From NCBI GenBank assembly GCA_903929325.1, contig CAIYUD010000196.1, positions 1-12,478 of the forward strand: a stretch of DNA of 12,478 bases. Direction: 5' to 3'. The notes below the pieces were generated by a model. It made no database searches. It worked only from the letters and a program-made list of their open reading frames with translations, and had not been told where the DNA came from. The translations under genes were made by a program, and so were the position numbers. This document shows positions 1-6,774 of the stretch, in pieces; positions within the stretch are counted from its first letter, which is position 1, and each line of letters starts with the position of its first letter. Source of the stretch: an uncultured Opitutia bacterium. Lineage in GTDB: Bacteria > Verrucomicrobiota > Verrucomicrobiia > Opitutales > UBA953.

Positions 1-1
1 T

Positions 2-1120
2 ATCCTTGCAGCCAACGAAGTAGATCTAAAACAGGCCCAAACGGCAGGCCTCCCACCTGCGATGCTTGACCGTTTGCATCTCGACCAAAGCCGGCTCGAA
101 GCCATCGCACTCGCTACAGAAACTGTCGCCACTCAAGCCGATCCGCTCGGCGAAACTTTAGAGTCTTGGATCAGGCCAAATGGTCTAAAGATCACTAAGC
201 TGCGCATACCCATTGGCCTCATTGCTATCGTCTTTGAATCGCGCCCCAATGTAACCGTGGATGCAGCTGCACTGTGCTTGCGCTCAGGCAACGCTTGTAT
301 CTTGCGCGGAGGACATGAAGCACTTCGGACAAATCAAGCACTGGCGAATGCGATTCATGAAGGTCTCAAGTCGGCAGGCTTGCCCACAGAAATAGTGACC
401 CTCGTCCCTGTCGCCGACCGCGAAGCTGTCATCATACTGGGAAGTCTTCGTGGCGTCATTGACCTGATTATCCCGCGCGGCGGACCTGGATTGATTGAAG
501 CTGTCACGACCACCGCTCAAGTCCCCGTGATAAAACATGACGCGGGCATTTGTCATATCTACGTACACGCAGCCGCAGAGCTACCGATGGCAGAAGTTAT
601 TTTGCTAAACGCTAAGTGTCAAAAACCTGGGGTCTGTAACGCGGCCGAAACATTACTCGTGGATGCATCGATCGCGGCTGACTTTCTTCCTCAACTCGAC
701 GCCGCTCTCCGCAGTCGCCAGACAAGCATTCGTGCCTGCCCCTTGGCCCTACCTTACATGCCCTCGAGCCAAGCAGCTAGCCCAGCCGATTGGTCCACCG
801 AGCATCTATCCCTTATTCTCAACGTACGCATTGTCTCAGGGCTCAACGAGGCCCTAAGCCACATCGCTCAGTATGGCTCAGGCCATTCAGATGCTATTGT
901 TACAGCGGATGCAGTTATTGCCCAACGGTTCTTAAGCGAGGTCGACAGTGCCTGCGTTTACCATAACGCCAGCACGCGCTTTACGGACGGCGGGGAGTTT
1001 GGTTTTGGGGCTGAAGTTGGCATTAGCACAGGTCGCCTGCATGCCCGCGGCCCAATGGGGGCCCGGGAGCTAACCACATGGAAGTTCACTATAGAAGGCA
1101 ATGGGCAGGCCAGGGACTAG
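2..1120 (+). CDS. proA: Gamma-glutamyl phosphate reductase (glutamate-5-semialdehyde dehydrogenase), 5' end outside window
   Basis: ProA reduces gamma-glutamyl phosphate to glutamate-5-semialdehyde with NADPH, the second step of proline synthesis in the cytoplasm. The reading frame is open from base 2 through the ATG at 62, and the residues before that ATG (ILAANEVDL...) match the usual ProA N-terminal region. The gene therefore enters from the left edge, and 62 is not its start. About 372 of an expected 415-420 residues are visible. Family hallmarks are the ESRPNVTVDA segment, the catalytic cysteine in PGVCNAAET (codon 635-637), the YGSGHSDAIVT block, NASTRFTDGGEFGFGAE and the C-terminal GISTGRLHARGPMG stretch. 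Nothing looks damaged. No proB is visible, but it could lie upstream. The family assignment is very firm; the exact N-terminus cannot be seen. Confidence 0.97.
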   Translation: MLAANEVDLKQAQTAGLPPAMLDRLHLDQSRLEAIALATETVATQADPLGETLESWIRPNGLKITKLRIPIGLIAIVFESRPNVTVDAAALCLRSGNACILRGGHEALRTNQALANAIHEGLKSAGLPTEIVTLVPVADREAVIILGSLRGVIDLIIPRGGPGLIEAVTTTAQVPVIKHDAGICHIYVHAAAELPMAEVILLNAKCQKPGVCNAAETLLVDASIAADFLPQLDAALRSRQTSIRACPLALPYMPSSQAASPADWSTEHLSLILNVRIVSGLNEALSHIAQYGSGHSDAIVTADAVIAQRFLSEVDSACVYHNASTRFTDGGEFGFGAEVGISTGRLHARGPMGARELTTWKFTIEGNGQARD

Positions 1121-1138
1121 AAGGTGACTCTTTTCCGT

Positions 1139-1168
1139 TTGACAGTACACCGTGCGAAAGTCTCTCTG
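1139..1168 (+). promoter_or_regulatory. Possible sigma70 promoter for tRNA-Asp
   Basis: A perfect TTGACA -35 hexamer lies at 1139-1144 in the spacer between proA and the tRNA. At 16-18 bases downstream the sequence is only a TCTCTCT run (1161-1167), a poor -10 element. If used, transcription would start near 1173-1176, at the first bases of the inverted repeat around the tRNA. The weak -10 keeps this tentative. Confidence 0.35.
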
Positions 1169-1173
1169 AACCT

Positions 1174-1275
1174 CCTTTTTGGCTGTCCGGGGTGGTAGCT
1201 CAGTTGGTTAGAGCGCCTGCCTGTCACGTAGGAGGTCGCGGGTTCGAGTCCCGTCCATCCCGCCAGCCAAAAAGG
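1174..1275 (+). repeat. Perfect 12-bp inverted repeat enclosing the tRNA-Asp gene
   Basis: The left arm CCTTTTTGGCTG (1174-1185) is the exact reverse complement of the right arm CAGCCAAAAAGG (1264-1275). The left arm ends three bases before the mature tRNA. The right arm begins at the second C of the encoded CCA. In the precursor transcript the arms would pair, and C1188 could also pair with discriminator G1262. This would stack a long leader-trailer helix on the 7-bp acceptor stem. The repeat is seen directly; its role in processing or folding is inference. Confidence 0.85.
1189..1265 (+). tRNA. tRNA-Asp (anticodon GTC), CCA encoded
   Basis: This is a full 77-nt cloverleaf. The acceptor arm GGGGTGG (1189-1195) pairs with CCATCCC (1255-1261), with one G-T pair. 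The D arm reads GCTCAGTTGGTTAGAGC. The anticodon stem CCTGC/GTAGG holds the loop CTGTCAC, with GTC at 1223-1225. The T arm contains GGTTCGAGTCC. The discriminator is G1262 and CCA is genome-encoded at 1263-1265. The sequence is close to the common bacterial tRNA-Asp consensus. It stands alone between proA and the polyamine genes. Confidence 0.98.
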
Positions 1276-1292
1276 TCGATTTTAAGAAACCC

Positions 1293-1321
1293 GGACCATC
1301 GGCTGGGTGTTGGTCCTTTTT
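1293..1321 (+). terminator. Intrinsic terminator after tRNA-Asp
   Basis: GGACCA (1293-1298) and TGGTCC (1311-1316) form a 6-bp stem with a 12-base loop, followed at once by TTTTT (1317-1321). It lies 28 bases past the tRNA and about 40 bases before the next start codon. It should end the tRNA transcript, or attenuate read-through into the polyamine genes. Confidence 0.7.
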
Positions 1322-1361
1322 CCTTTCACCTTCTGGCCAGTCATACAAAAAAGAACGTACC

Positions 1362-2558
1362 ATGAGTAAGAAAGTCATCATCATCGGCGCGGGTGGCGTC
1401 GGCAACGTTGTCGCCCACAAATGTGCCCAAGCGCATGAACATTTCTCGGAGATCCTTTTGGCTTCTCGCAATGAGAACAAATGCAAGGCGATCGCCGCTG
1501 ACGTCAAAGCGTCAACCGGTCGCACAATCAAAACCGCTGCAGTGGACGCGGATAACGTCCAAGCAACCGTCGCACTCATCCAATCTTTCAAGCCCGACCT
1601 CGTCATCAACGTCGCCCTTCCCTACCAAGACCTTCCATTAATGGACGCGTGCTTACACGCGGGCGTACACTACCTCGACACGGCGAATTACGAACCGCCC
1701 AATCTCGCAAAATTTGAGTACTCTTGGCAGTGGGCTTACCGTGAACGTTTCGCGAAGGCCGGACTCACCGCCCTTCTCGGGTCAGGCTTCGACCCAGGCG
1801 TAACCAACGTCTTCTGCGCTTACGCACAAAAACACCTTTTCGATACTATCGAAACGATTGATATCATGGATGCCAATGCCGGTGATCACGGCTACGCATT
1901 CGCCACCAACTTTAACCCAGAAATCAATATCCGAGAAATCACCCAACGCGGACGTTACTGGGAAAAAGGAGAGTGGAAAGAAACCGATCCCCTTTCAGTC
2001 AAACAGGTCTACGACTACCCTGTAGTCGGACCCAAAGACAGTTACCTGCTCTACCACGAAGAACTCGAGTCGTTGGCGATGAATATTAAAGGCCTGAAGC
2101 GCATTCGCTTCTTCATGACCTTCTCAGAGCGCTACCTCACACACTTGCGGGTACTTGAGAATGTCGGCATGACCCGCATCGACCCGATCGATTTCCAGGG
2201 CCACAAGATTGTGCCGATCCAATTCCTGAAAGCACTCCTGCCAGATCCCGCTTCACTGGGACCACGCACCAAAGGCAAGACCTGCATTGGTTGCGAAATC
2301 ACGGGCACCAAAAACGGTAAGCCTCGCAAGGTCTTCATCTATAACGTCTGCGACCACCAGGAATGCTTCGCTGAAGTAAAATCCCAAGCGATTAGCTATA
2401 CCACAGGCGTACCAGCAGCCATTGGTGCTATCATGATTGCCAGCGGCCTTTGGAAGAAGGCAGGCGTCTGGAATATGGAGGAGATGGACCCAGACCCCTT
2501 CATGGAGGAACTCAATAAGCGCGGACTCCCTTGGCAGGTGAAAGAACTCGCTGTCTGA
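1362..2558 (+). CDS. Carboxynorspermidine/carboxyspermidine dehydrogenase (saccharopine dehydrogenase family)
   Basis: The predicted enzyme condenses aspartate-beta-semialdehyde with 1,3-diaminopropane or putrescine, using NADPH, to give carboxynorspermidine or carboxyspermidine. It is a cytosolic step of polyamine synthesis. The 398-residue protein has an N-terminal Rossmann fold with GAGGVG at 9-14 and Ser-Arg at 35-36, which suits NADPH. It also carries NVALPYQD (83-90) and GSGFDPGVTNV (140-150), typical of this Lys1-like branch, and its length is normal. The closest confusable families are other saccharopine dehydrogenases. The adjacent nspC-type decarboxylase, one base downstream, strongly favours the polyamine role. 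The start ATG lacks a clear Shine-Dalgarno site (only AAAAAAGAA upstream). No convincing promoter is visible between the tRNA terminator and the start. Whether putrescine or diaminopropane is the substrate cannot be read from sequence. Confidence 0.92.
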   Translation: MSKKVIIIGAGGVGNVVAHKCAQAHEHFSEILLASRNENKCKAIAADVKASTGRTIKTAAVDADNVQATVALIQSFKPDLVINVALPYQDLPLMDACLHAGVHYLDTANYEPPNLAKFEYSWQWAYRERFAKAGLTALLGSGFDPGVTNVFCAYAQKHLFDTIETIDIMDANAGDHGYAFATNFNPEINIREITQRGRYWEKGEWKETDPLSVKQVYDYPVVGPKDSYLLYHEELESLAMNIKGLKRIRFFMTFSERYLTHLRVLENVGMTRIDPIDFQGHKIVPIQFLKALLPDPASLGPRTKGKTCIGCEITGTKNGKPRKVFIYNVCDHQECFAEVKSQAISYTTGVPAAIGAIMIASGLWKKAGVWNMEEMDPDPFMEELNKRGLPWQVKELAV

Positions 2559-2559
2559 C

Positions 2560-3747
2560 GTGGCTGATCCGCTCGCCGATCGCCTTGAAGAGGCTTTTGC
2601 CCCACTTGACCTGACACAGGTGCCGAGTCCTTCGCACGTACTCCACCGCGGACTCCTCGAGACCAACCTTCGAGTTCTATCGGACGTCCAAGCACGCTCA
2701 GGCGCAAAAATCCTGCTGGCCCTCAAGGGCTTTGCGCAGTTTAGCGAAGCCAAATTGATTCGCCAACACCTCGTCGGCACGACGTCGAGCGGCTTACATG
2801 AAGCACTCCTTGGTCGCGAAGAATTCGGCGGAGAAGTCCACGTGTATTCACCGGCCTTTAAAGATGATGAGCTCGACCACTTGCTCCGTCTTGCAGACCA
2901 CTTATCGTTTAATTCACCCTCACAGTGGCGTCGCTTCCGTGATCGGGTCAAAGCAGCACCGCGAAAGGTCTCTTGCGGCCTGCGGGTTAACCCTGAACAC
3001 GCCGAAGTAGAGGTCGACCTCTACAACCCGTGTGCACTTGGCTCACGACTGGGAACACCCCGAAGTGAATTGGGCGACCTCAAGGAACTTGAAGGACTCG
3101 AAGGACTTCACTTCCACACCATGTGCCAACAGGGATCGGATGTCCTCGAGCGCACCGTGGCCGCATTTGAAGAAAAGTTTGGCGACATCATCCCAAAGAT
3201 GAAGTGGGTTAACTTTGGCGGCGGACACCACATCACCAAGCCAGGCTATGACCTCGATCGCCTCGTGAAGGTCATTACCAGCTTCCGCAAGCGCTGGGGC
3301 GAACACATCCAAGTCTACCTCGAACCCGGGGAAGCGATTGCCATCGGTACCGGCGTACTCGTTTGCACGGTTGTCGATATCGTCCGCAATGGGATGGATA
3401 TCGCGATCCTTGACCTCTCGGCGACCTGTCACATGCCGGACGTACTGGAAATGCCCTACCGCCCTGACGTCGTCGGGGCAGCACTCCCAGGCAAGAAGGC
3501 TCATACATATCGCCTAGGCAGCACAACCTGCCTCGCGGGTGATGTCATTGGCGACTACAGCTTCGACCAACCCCTTAAGGTCGGTCAGCGCCTCGTCTTC
3601 TTGGATATGTCGCATTACACCTTTGTCAAAAGCTCTACATTCAATGGCACGCCCCTGCCTTCGATTGTCTCTTACGACAGTGCGTCGAAGGCTTTTCAGG
3701 TGATTAAAAAGTTCGGTTACGGAGATTATAAAAACCGTCTTTCGTAA
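2560..3747 (+). CDS. nspC: Carboxynorspermidine/carboxyspermidine decarboxylase (PLP-dependent, alanine racemase fold)
   Basis: NspC decarboxylates carboxynorspermidine or carboxyspermidine to norspermidine or spermidine, completing the pathway begun by the upstream gene. The 395-residue protein shows fold type III PLP decarboxylase features. These are the PLP lysine in LALKGFA (Lys56), the HFHTMCQQGSD segment (184-194), the glycine loop FGGGHH (219-224), EPGEAIA (255-261) and a cysteine motif TCLAGDV (Cys324), which is the likely catalytic cysteine from the partner subunit. LDLSATCHMPDVLEMPYRP (from residue 284) is characteristic of this branch rather than of diaminopimelate or ornithine decarboxylase. 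The start is GTG, one base after the previous stop, with no upstream Shine-Dalgarno site, so translation is probably coupled to the dehydrogenase. The family call is firm; the preferred substrate is not determined. Confidence 0.93.
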   Translation: MADPLADRLEEAFAPLDLTQVPSPSHVLHRGLLETNLRVLSDVQARSGAKILLALKGFAQFSEAKLIRQHLVGTTSSGLHEALLGREEFGGEVHVYSPAFKDDELDHLLRLADHLSFNSPSQWRRFRDRVKAAPRKVSCGLRVNPEHAEVEVDLYNPCALGSRLGTPRSELGDLKELEGLEGLHFHTMCQQGSDVLERTVAAFEEKFGDIIPKMKWVNFGGGHHITKPGYDLDRLVKVITSFRKRWGEHIQVYLEPGEAIAIGTGVLVCTVVDIVRNGMDIAILDLSATCHMPDVLEMPYRPDVVGAALPGKKAHTYRLGSTTCLAGDVIGDYSFDQPLKVGQRLVFLDMSHYTFVKSSTFNGTPLPSIVSYDSASKAFQVIKKFGYGDYKNRLS

Positions 3748-3780
3748 ACCTTTTGGTTTTCAGTTGGTCTGTGAGCCAAC
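3746..3780 (+). other. Two small hairpins between nspC and the coiled-coil gene
   Basis: AAACC-TTTT-GGTTT (3746-3759) overlaps the nspC stop codon. It is followed by GTTGG (3763-3767) with CCAAC (3776-3780) around an 8-base loop. The stems are short and no T-run follows the second, so neither is a strong terminator. They could stabilise the nspC message end or partly separate it from the next gene. Confidence 0.35.
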
Positions 3781-3798
3781 CCTGATAAGAATCTAGTT

Positions 3799-4263
3799 AT
3801 GGATAAGCGTACTCGCAACTACTCCCTCGCGCTCGCCGTTGTGAGCGCACTCGCCATTGCGCTCTGGATCGGTGAATCCGATGCCCAAGAACGTGCTGAA
3901 GGTGCCCAAACGCGCATTGACGCATTCTCACGACGCGCCAACGAAGCTGAATACCGCGCAGGAGAGGCTGAAAAGGCTGCACGTAAACATTCAGAAGCCC
4001 TCGCCACTCAATCGAAGATTGCTGCAGAAGCCACCCAGCGTGCTGCCGAAGCACAAAGCCTTCTCGCAGAAGCCTCCAGCGCCCTTAACGCACTTAAGCC
4101 ACAGTTAGAAGATGCCGAGAAAGCTCGAGCAGAGGCTGCCACGCGCATCAATGAGTTAACCGGTGAACTCGAACTTGCTCGAAGCGATCTCGATGCGGCC
4201 AAAGCTACAATTGAGACGATGAAAAAGAAAGCGGCGTCGGCGAAAGAGTCGGAAAACCTGTAA
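3799..4263 (+). CDS. Small alanine-rich coiled-coil protein with N-terminal membrane segment
   Basis: I do not recognise a named family. The 154-residue protein begins with a short positive stretch (K3, R4, R6) and a hydrophobic segment at about residues 8-24, which predicts N-in insertion with the rest in the periplasm. A cut after SDA (about residue 29) is also possible, giving a soluble periplasmic protein. Residues about 30-150 are almost entirely charged and alanine-rich helix (about one quarter Ala, no Cys, only one Pro after the membrane segment), with heptad-like spacing typical of a long coiled coil. It starts 51 bases after nspC on the same strand and may be read from the polyamine transcript, but no functional link follows from the sequence. 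No clear Shine-Dalgarno site precedes the ATG. Low-complexity composition makes similarity searches unreliable. That it is a real gene is likely from its clean start, its codon pattern and the terminator that follows. Confidence 0.75.
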   Translation: MDKRTRNYSLALAVVSALAIALWIGESDAQERAEGAQTRIDAFSRRANEAEYRAGEAEKAARKHSEALATQSKIAAEATQRAAEAQSLLAEASSALNALKPQLEDAEKARAEAATRINELTGELELARSDLDAAKATIETMKKKAASAKESENL

Positions 4264-4283
4264 TCGACAGGTTTTATTTTTAG

Positions 4284-4317
4284 ACAAAAAAGAGCCGACC
4301 CCTCCAGGTCGGCTCTT
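4284..4317 (-). terminator. Strong intrinsic terminator for the minus-strand porin, possibly bidirectional
   Basis: An 11-bp perfect stem (4290-4300 with 4307-4317, core GAGCCGACC/GGTCGGCTC) closes a 6-base loop. Read on the minus strand it is followed by a run of T (complement of A4285-4290), 24 bases after the porin stop. On the plus strand only two T's follow, so it would stop transcripts from the convergent coiled-coil gene less well. Confidence 0.9.
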
Positions 4318-4340
4318 GGCTATGAAACACTTTTTCTGAA

Positions 4341-5819
4341 TTAGAATCCGACTTGGAACTGCGCGCGAATGGTGTTCACGTCGGCAGTTTGCTTAGGCTC
4401 ATAAATACCACTGGACAAACGGTCGCTGAAGGTCGCCATCTCATATCCCAACTGGAACTTGGCATTGTGACCTGCGACGGAAGCGCCAGCAGCAGTGAGG
4501 GTGAAGTAGTAATTCAGACCGACGTAGACAGCATCTGATTTGTCGTAGAAGGAATCTGAATTACCGCCAATCAGCTTGTTGAAACCGCGTGCGCCATCCG
4601 CAATCTTCTGGCCGCGACCATCGGTATCCAGGGATGTATAGCGCGCAACAGCTTCCCAGTTATCATTCATTTTATAGGCGAGTGTCGCATCGTAACCAAC
4701 TGGCTTAGCATTGTATTGGCGACCAGCGTCCGTGCCGTCATTTTTCGAGATCTTAGTAGGCATGTCACTGAGCTCAGTTGAGAGCATCTCAGCCATGGCA
4801 GTCAGACCGAAGTATTGAACTTGGATAAACGGATTATAGCCGGTCATCAGTCCGCCGCGCTGTTTGGTAGCACCGTATTCTGTATTCGTAATCGCACCTG
4901 AGGTGGTGTTAGCAGCAGTAGCCAGAACAAGTGACTGGGTTACGCTGGTGCTGTAATACTGTGTACGACCGAAATTACAGCCGATGGCAAACTTCTGGAA
5001 GTCAGACGTTTTCCAGTTGAAGGCGACGTTTGCATACATGCCGACGTCTGCATTGCCACCTGTTCCTTCGTTAAAGCGCCCTTGTGCGGCATTGACGATC
5101 GACGCACCGATTTCAAGGCCTTGTGGATTAGGAGTGCTGCTGAAGTGCAAACCTGTGTGGTGAGCACCGAAGCCGAGGCGTGTACCCAGGCGATCTTTGC
5201 CGTTTGTGGTCTTCTTGCTACCGTTTTCAGACTCATTCCAGTAGCGATTGGTGATACCACGCTCGACAGTGTAGAGTTGGCTGGACGAAGCCTTGAAGAG
5301 CGAGCTAACGGTGCTTTCTTCGTAACCCCATGCTACTTTGCGGTAACCGATATCAAAGGTACCCCAATCGGTAGTCTTAGAGGCAATCGCACGATCGAGC
5401 CAGGAAGTCGAGGAAGACGAAGTGTTACCCGACAAGTCGAGAACAACGTTACCGGAGAAACCATCGCCAGCGTCGGCGGTGACTTCGAGATACAGACGGC
5501 GCATCAAGAAGCCGCTCTGATTGTCATAAGCATCATCTTCCGCACCATCGATGGTCTGAGTATAGTCAAATGACTGGTATTGAGTCTGGAAATAACCTGC
5601 AAAGGTCAGACGCTTTGTCGTGTCCTGCTTAGGATAAACACGGTCTGTGCCAGCGACGGAGGATTTAGCTTTCGATTCCTCGAGAAGCTTGCCGCGCTCT
5701 TCAGCAGTGATGGTGCCTTTCTTGACGAGGAGATCGAGGACCTCTTTTTCGCCGGCGTAAGCGGAGACTGCCATGGAGGCGGCCGCCGCGAGGGTGAGGG
5801 ACTTTAGGGTAGTGTTCAT
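4341..5819 (-). CDS. Outer-membrane porin, phosphate-selective OprO/OprP-like family
   Basis: A 492-residue beta-barrel protein for diffusion of small anionic or other solutes across the outer membrane. The start at 5819 begins a classic signal peptide (MNTTLKSLTLAAAASMAVSAYA, cut after AYA at residue 22). A longer reading from a TTG at 5852 adds 11 residues in front and is unlikely. After the signal comes a short helical region (EKEVLDLLVKKGTITAEERGKLLEES), often seen at the N-terminus of porins in this group. The barrel then begins with RLTFAGYFQTQYQ. The chain shows alternating aromatic and polar strands, many Asn/Gly/Ser loops, and ends in QFQVGF, with the C-terminal phenylalanine used for barrel assembly. 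It lies 58 bases downstream of the SDR gene with no terminator between, and is closed by the strong hairpin. The family is likely OprO/OprP type (PF07396); the solute cannot be assigned. The Shine-Dalgarno site is weak or absent. Confidence 0.88.
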   Translation of the reverse strand: MNTTLKSLTLAAAASMAVSAYAGEKEVLDLLVKKGTITAEERGKLLEESKAKSSVAGTDRVYPKQDTTKRLTFAGYFQTQYQSFDYTQTIDGAEDDAYDNQSGFLMRRLYLEVTADAGDGFSGNVVLDLSGNTSSSSTSWLDRAIASKTTDWGTFDIGYRKVAWGYEESTVSSLFKASSSQLYTVERGITNRYWNESENGSKKTTNGKDRLGTRLGFGAHHTGLHFSSTPNPQGLEIGASIVNAAQGRFNEGTGGNADVGMYANVAFNWKTSDFQKFAIGCNFGRTQYYSTSVTQSLVLATAANTTSGAITNTEYGATKQRGGLMTGYNPFIQVQYFGLTAMAEMLSTELSDMPTKISKNDGTDAGRQYNAKPVGYDATLAYKMNDNWEAVARYTSLDTDGRGQKIADGARGFNKLIGGNSDSFYDKSDAVYVGLNYYFTLTAAGASVAGHNAKFQLGYEMATFSDRLSSGIYEPKQTADVNTIRAQFQVGF

Positions 5820-5877
5820 GGGTATAGATTGCCCTGACACTATCGCAGTCAATTGTTACGGTTTGATGGAGGCCGTG

Positions 5878-6774
5878 TTAAGAAGAGGCTTCGGAAGGCG
5901 GCGCACTTAGGCCAGTTATGATAGGCTCTAAACCCTTCCGAACGTCAGAATAGAGGGGTTTCCAGCCTAATTCCGTGCGAATACGTCTAGAGTGAACAAT
6001 GCGATTCGGTTGCACCCGTGAGCTTCTTTGAGCCCGGGGGCCGGCCGGAGCAGCCGCATCAAAGGTGACAGGGGCACCCCCTAGACGATGACAAATCCAT
6101 TGAGCTAAACTCTCTTTAGTTAAGGGGTGTCCGTCGGTTACGTTCAACACGTGCTGCCCAACAGGGGCGACACAGGCAGCCAAAATGGCTTCTGCGGCGT
6201 CGTCACGGTGTAAATAATTAATCCAATGGTCGACGCGCCCACCGACCGTACGCTCACCTCGGCGTAATTGATCCAACAGATAATGACGACCCGGTCCGTA
6301 GAGACCGCCGAGACGCAAAACCGTACGCTGCGAAACAGTGCTTTGTAAAATCGCCTGCTCACCAGCCACGAGTTGATCCGATGGACCATCACCTCCAGCG
6401 GGCGAACTCTCATCGACTTCACCGTCTTGACGGTAAACACCTGTCGAACTGGTTAACACCAAAGTCTTTACTCCCATGCGCTCTGCCCATCGAGCAATAC
6501 GTGCAGGGCCTTCGGCATAAGCCGCACGGTAAGCGTCATCGCCGCCACCACCCGCACTCAGCGCATAAACAATCGCATCAAAAGATTTACCCAAAACATC
6601 AAGGTCGTCTTTTAAAATATCCAGCGAGACCACATCGAGGCCCTCTGCTTTTAATCGTTCACAGGATACTTTGGAACGAACTACCCCAAGCGCCTTCCAG
6701 CCTGCACGTGGTGCACGCCGACAAACCTCTGCGCCGACATAGCCACAACCTAGGACGAGCAGTCGTCGGCTCAT
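5878..6774 (-). CDS. Atypical SDR / NAD-dependent epimerase-like protein (YeeZ-like)
   Basis: This 298-residue protein has the extended-SDR architecture. The N-terminal dinucleotide-binding motif is LVLGCGYVGAEV (Gly-x-Gly-Tyr-Val-Gly at 9-14) with Arg-Ser-Lys at 33-35, hinting at NADP. LVLTSSTGVY follows at 105-114, LRLGGLYGPGRH at 153-164, then a C-terminal substrate-type domain. The Tyr-x-x-x-Lys catalytic pair expected about 20-30 residues after STGVY is not visible; the aligned region reads PSDQLVAGEQA. It may therefore be an atypical or non-epimerising member, as in the YeeZ-like group. The substrate is unknown. The chosen ATG at 6774 overlaps the lpxB stop by 4 bp (ATGA) and puts the Rossmann strand at residue 5. 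The frame extends further upstream inside lpxB, but that extension has no SDR character. Tight coupling to lpxB suggests envelope or nucleotide-sugar chemistry, by inference only. Confidence 0.85.
   Translation of the reverse strand: MSRRLLVLGCGYVGAEVCRRAPRAGWKALGVVRSKVSCERLKAEGLDVVSLDILKDDLDVLGKSFDAIVYALSAGGGGDDAYRAAYAEGPARIARWAERMGVKTLVLTSSTGVYRQDGEVDESSPAGGDGPSDQLVAGEQAILQSTVSQRTVLRLGGLYGPGRHYLLDQLRRGERTVGGRVDHWINYLHRDDAAEAILAACVAPVGQHVLNVTDGHPLTKESLAQWICHRLGGAPVTFDAAAPAGPRAQRSSRVQPNRIVHSRRIRTELGWKPLYSDVRKGLEPIITGLSAPPSEASS

Noticed and set aside
1174..1275. The inverted repeat around tRNA-Asp as terminal repeats of a tiny mobile element
   Set aside because: No flanking target duplication is seen (TCTGAACCT before, TCGATTTTA after) and nothing but the tRNA lies inside; a leader-trailer RNA helix explains it better.
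1208..1609. Open frame of 133 codons on the minus strand across the tRNA and the start of the dehydrogenase gene
   Set aside because: It runs antisense to a certain tRNA gene and to a well-supported coding region, and the product has no recognisable domain.
2253..2951. Minus-strand open frame of 232 codons across the dehydrogenase/nspC junction
   Set aside because: It is antisense to two clearly conserved enzymes. Its Arg/Ser-rich composition is typical of a shadow frame.
3043..3504. Minus-strand open frame of 153 codons inside nspC
   Set aside because: It lies wholly antisense to conserved nspC motifs, and no family is recognised.
5082..5573. Plus-strand open frame of 163 codons inside the porin gene
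   Set aside because: It is antisense to the porin barrel, has no start signal and no recognisable motif, and the porin's signal peptide and C-terminal Phe show which strand codes.
5820..5852. Longer porin start at TTG 5852, and a TTGACT -35 at 5847-5852
   Set aside because: The extra 11 residues would precede a complete signal peptide starting at 5819. The matching -10 would be poor (ATCTAT or TCTATA) and would start transcription at the start codon itself.
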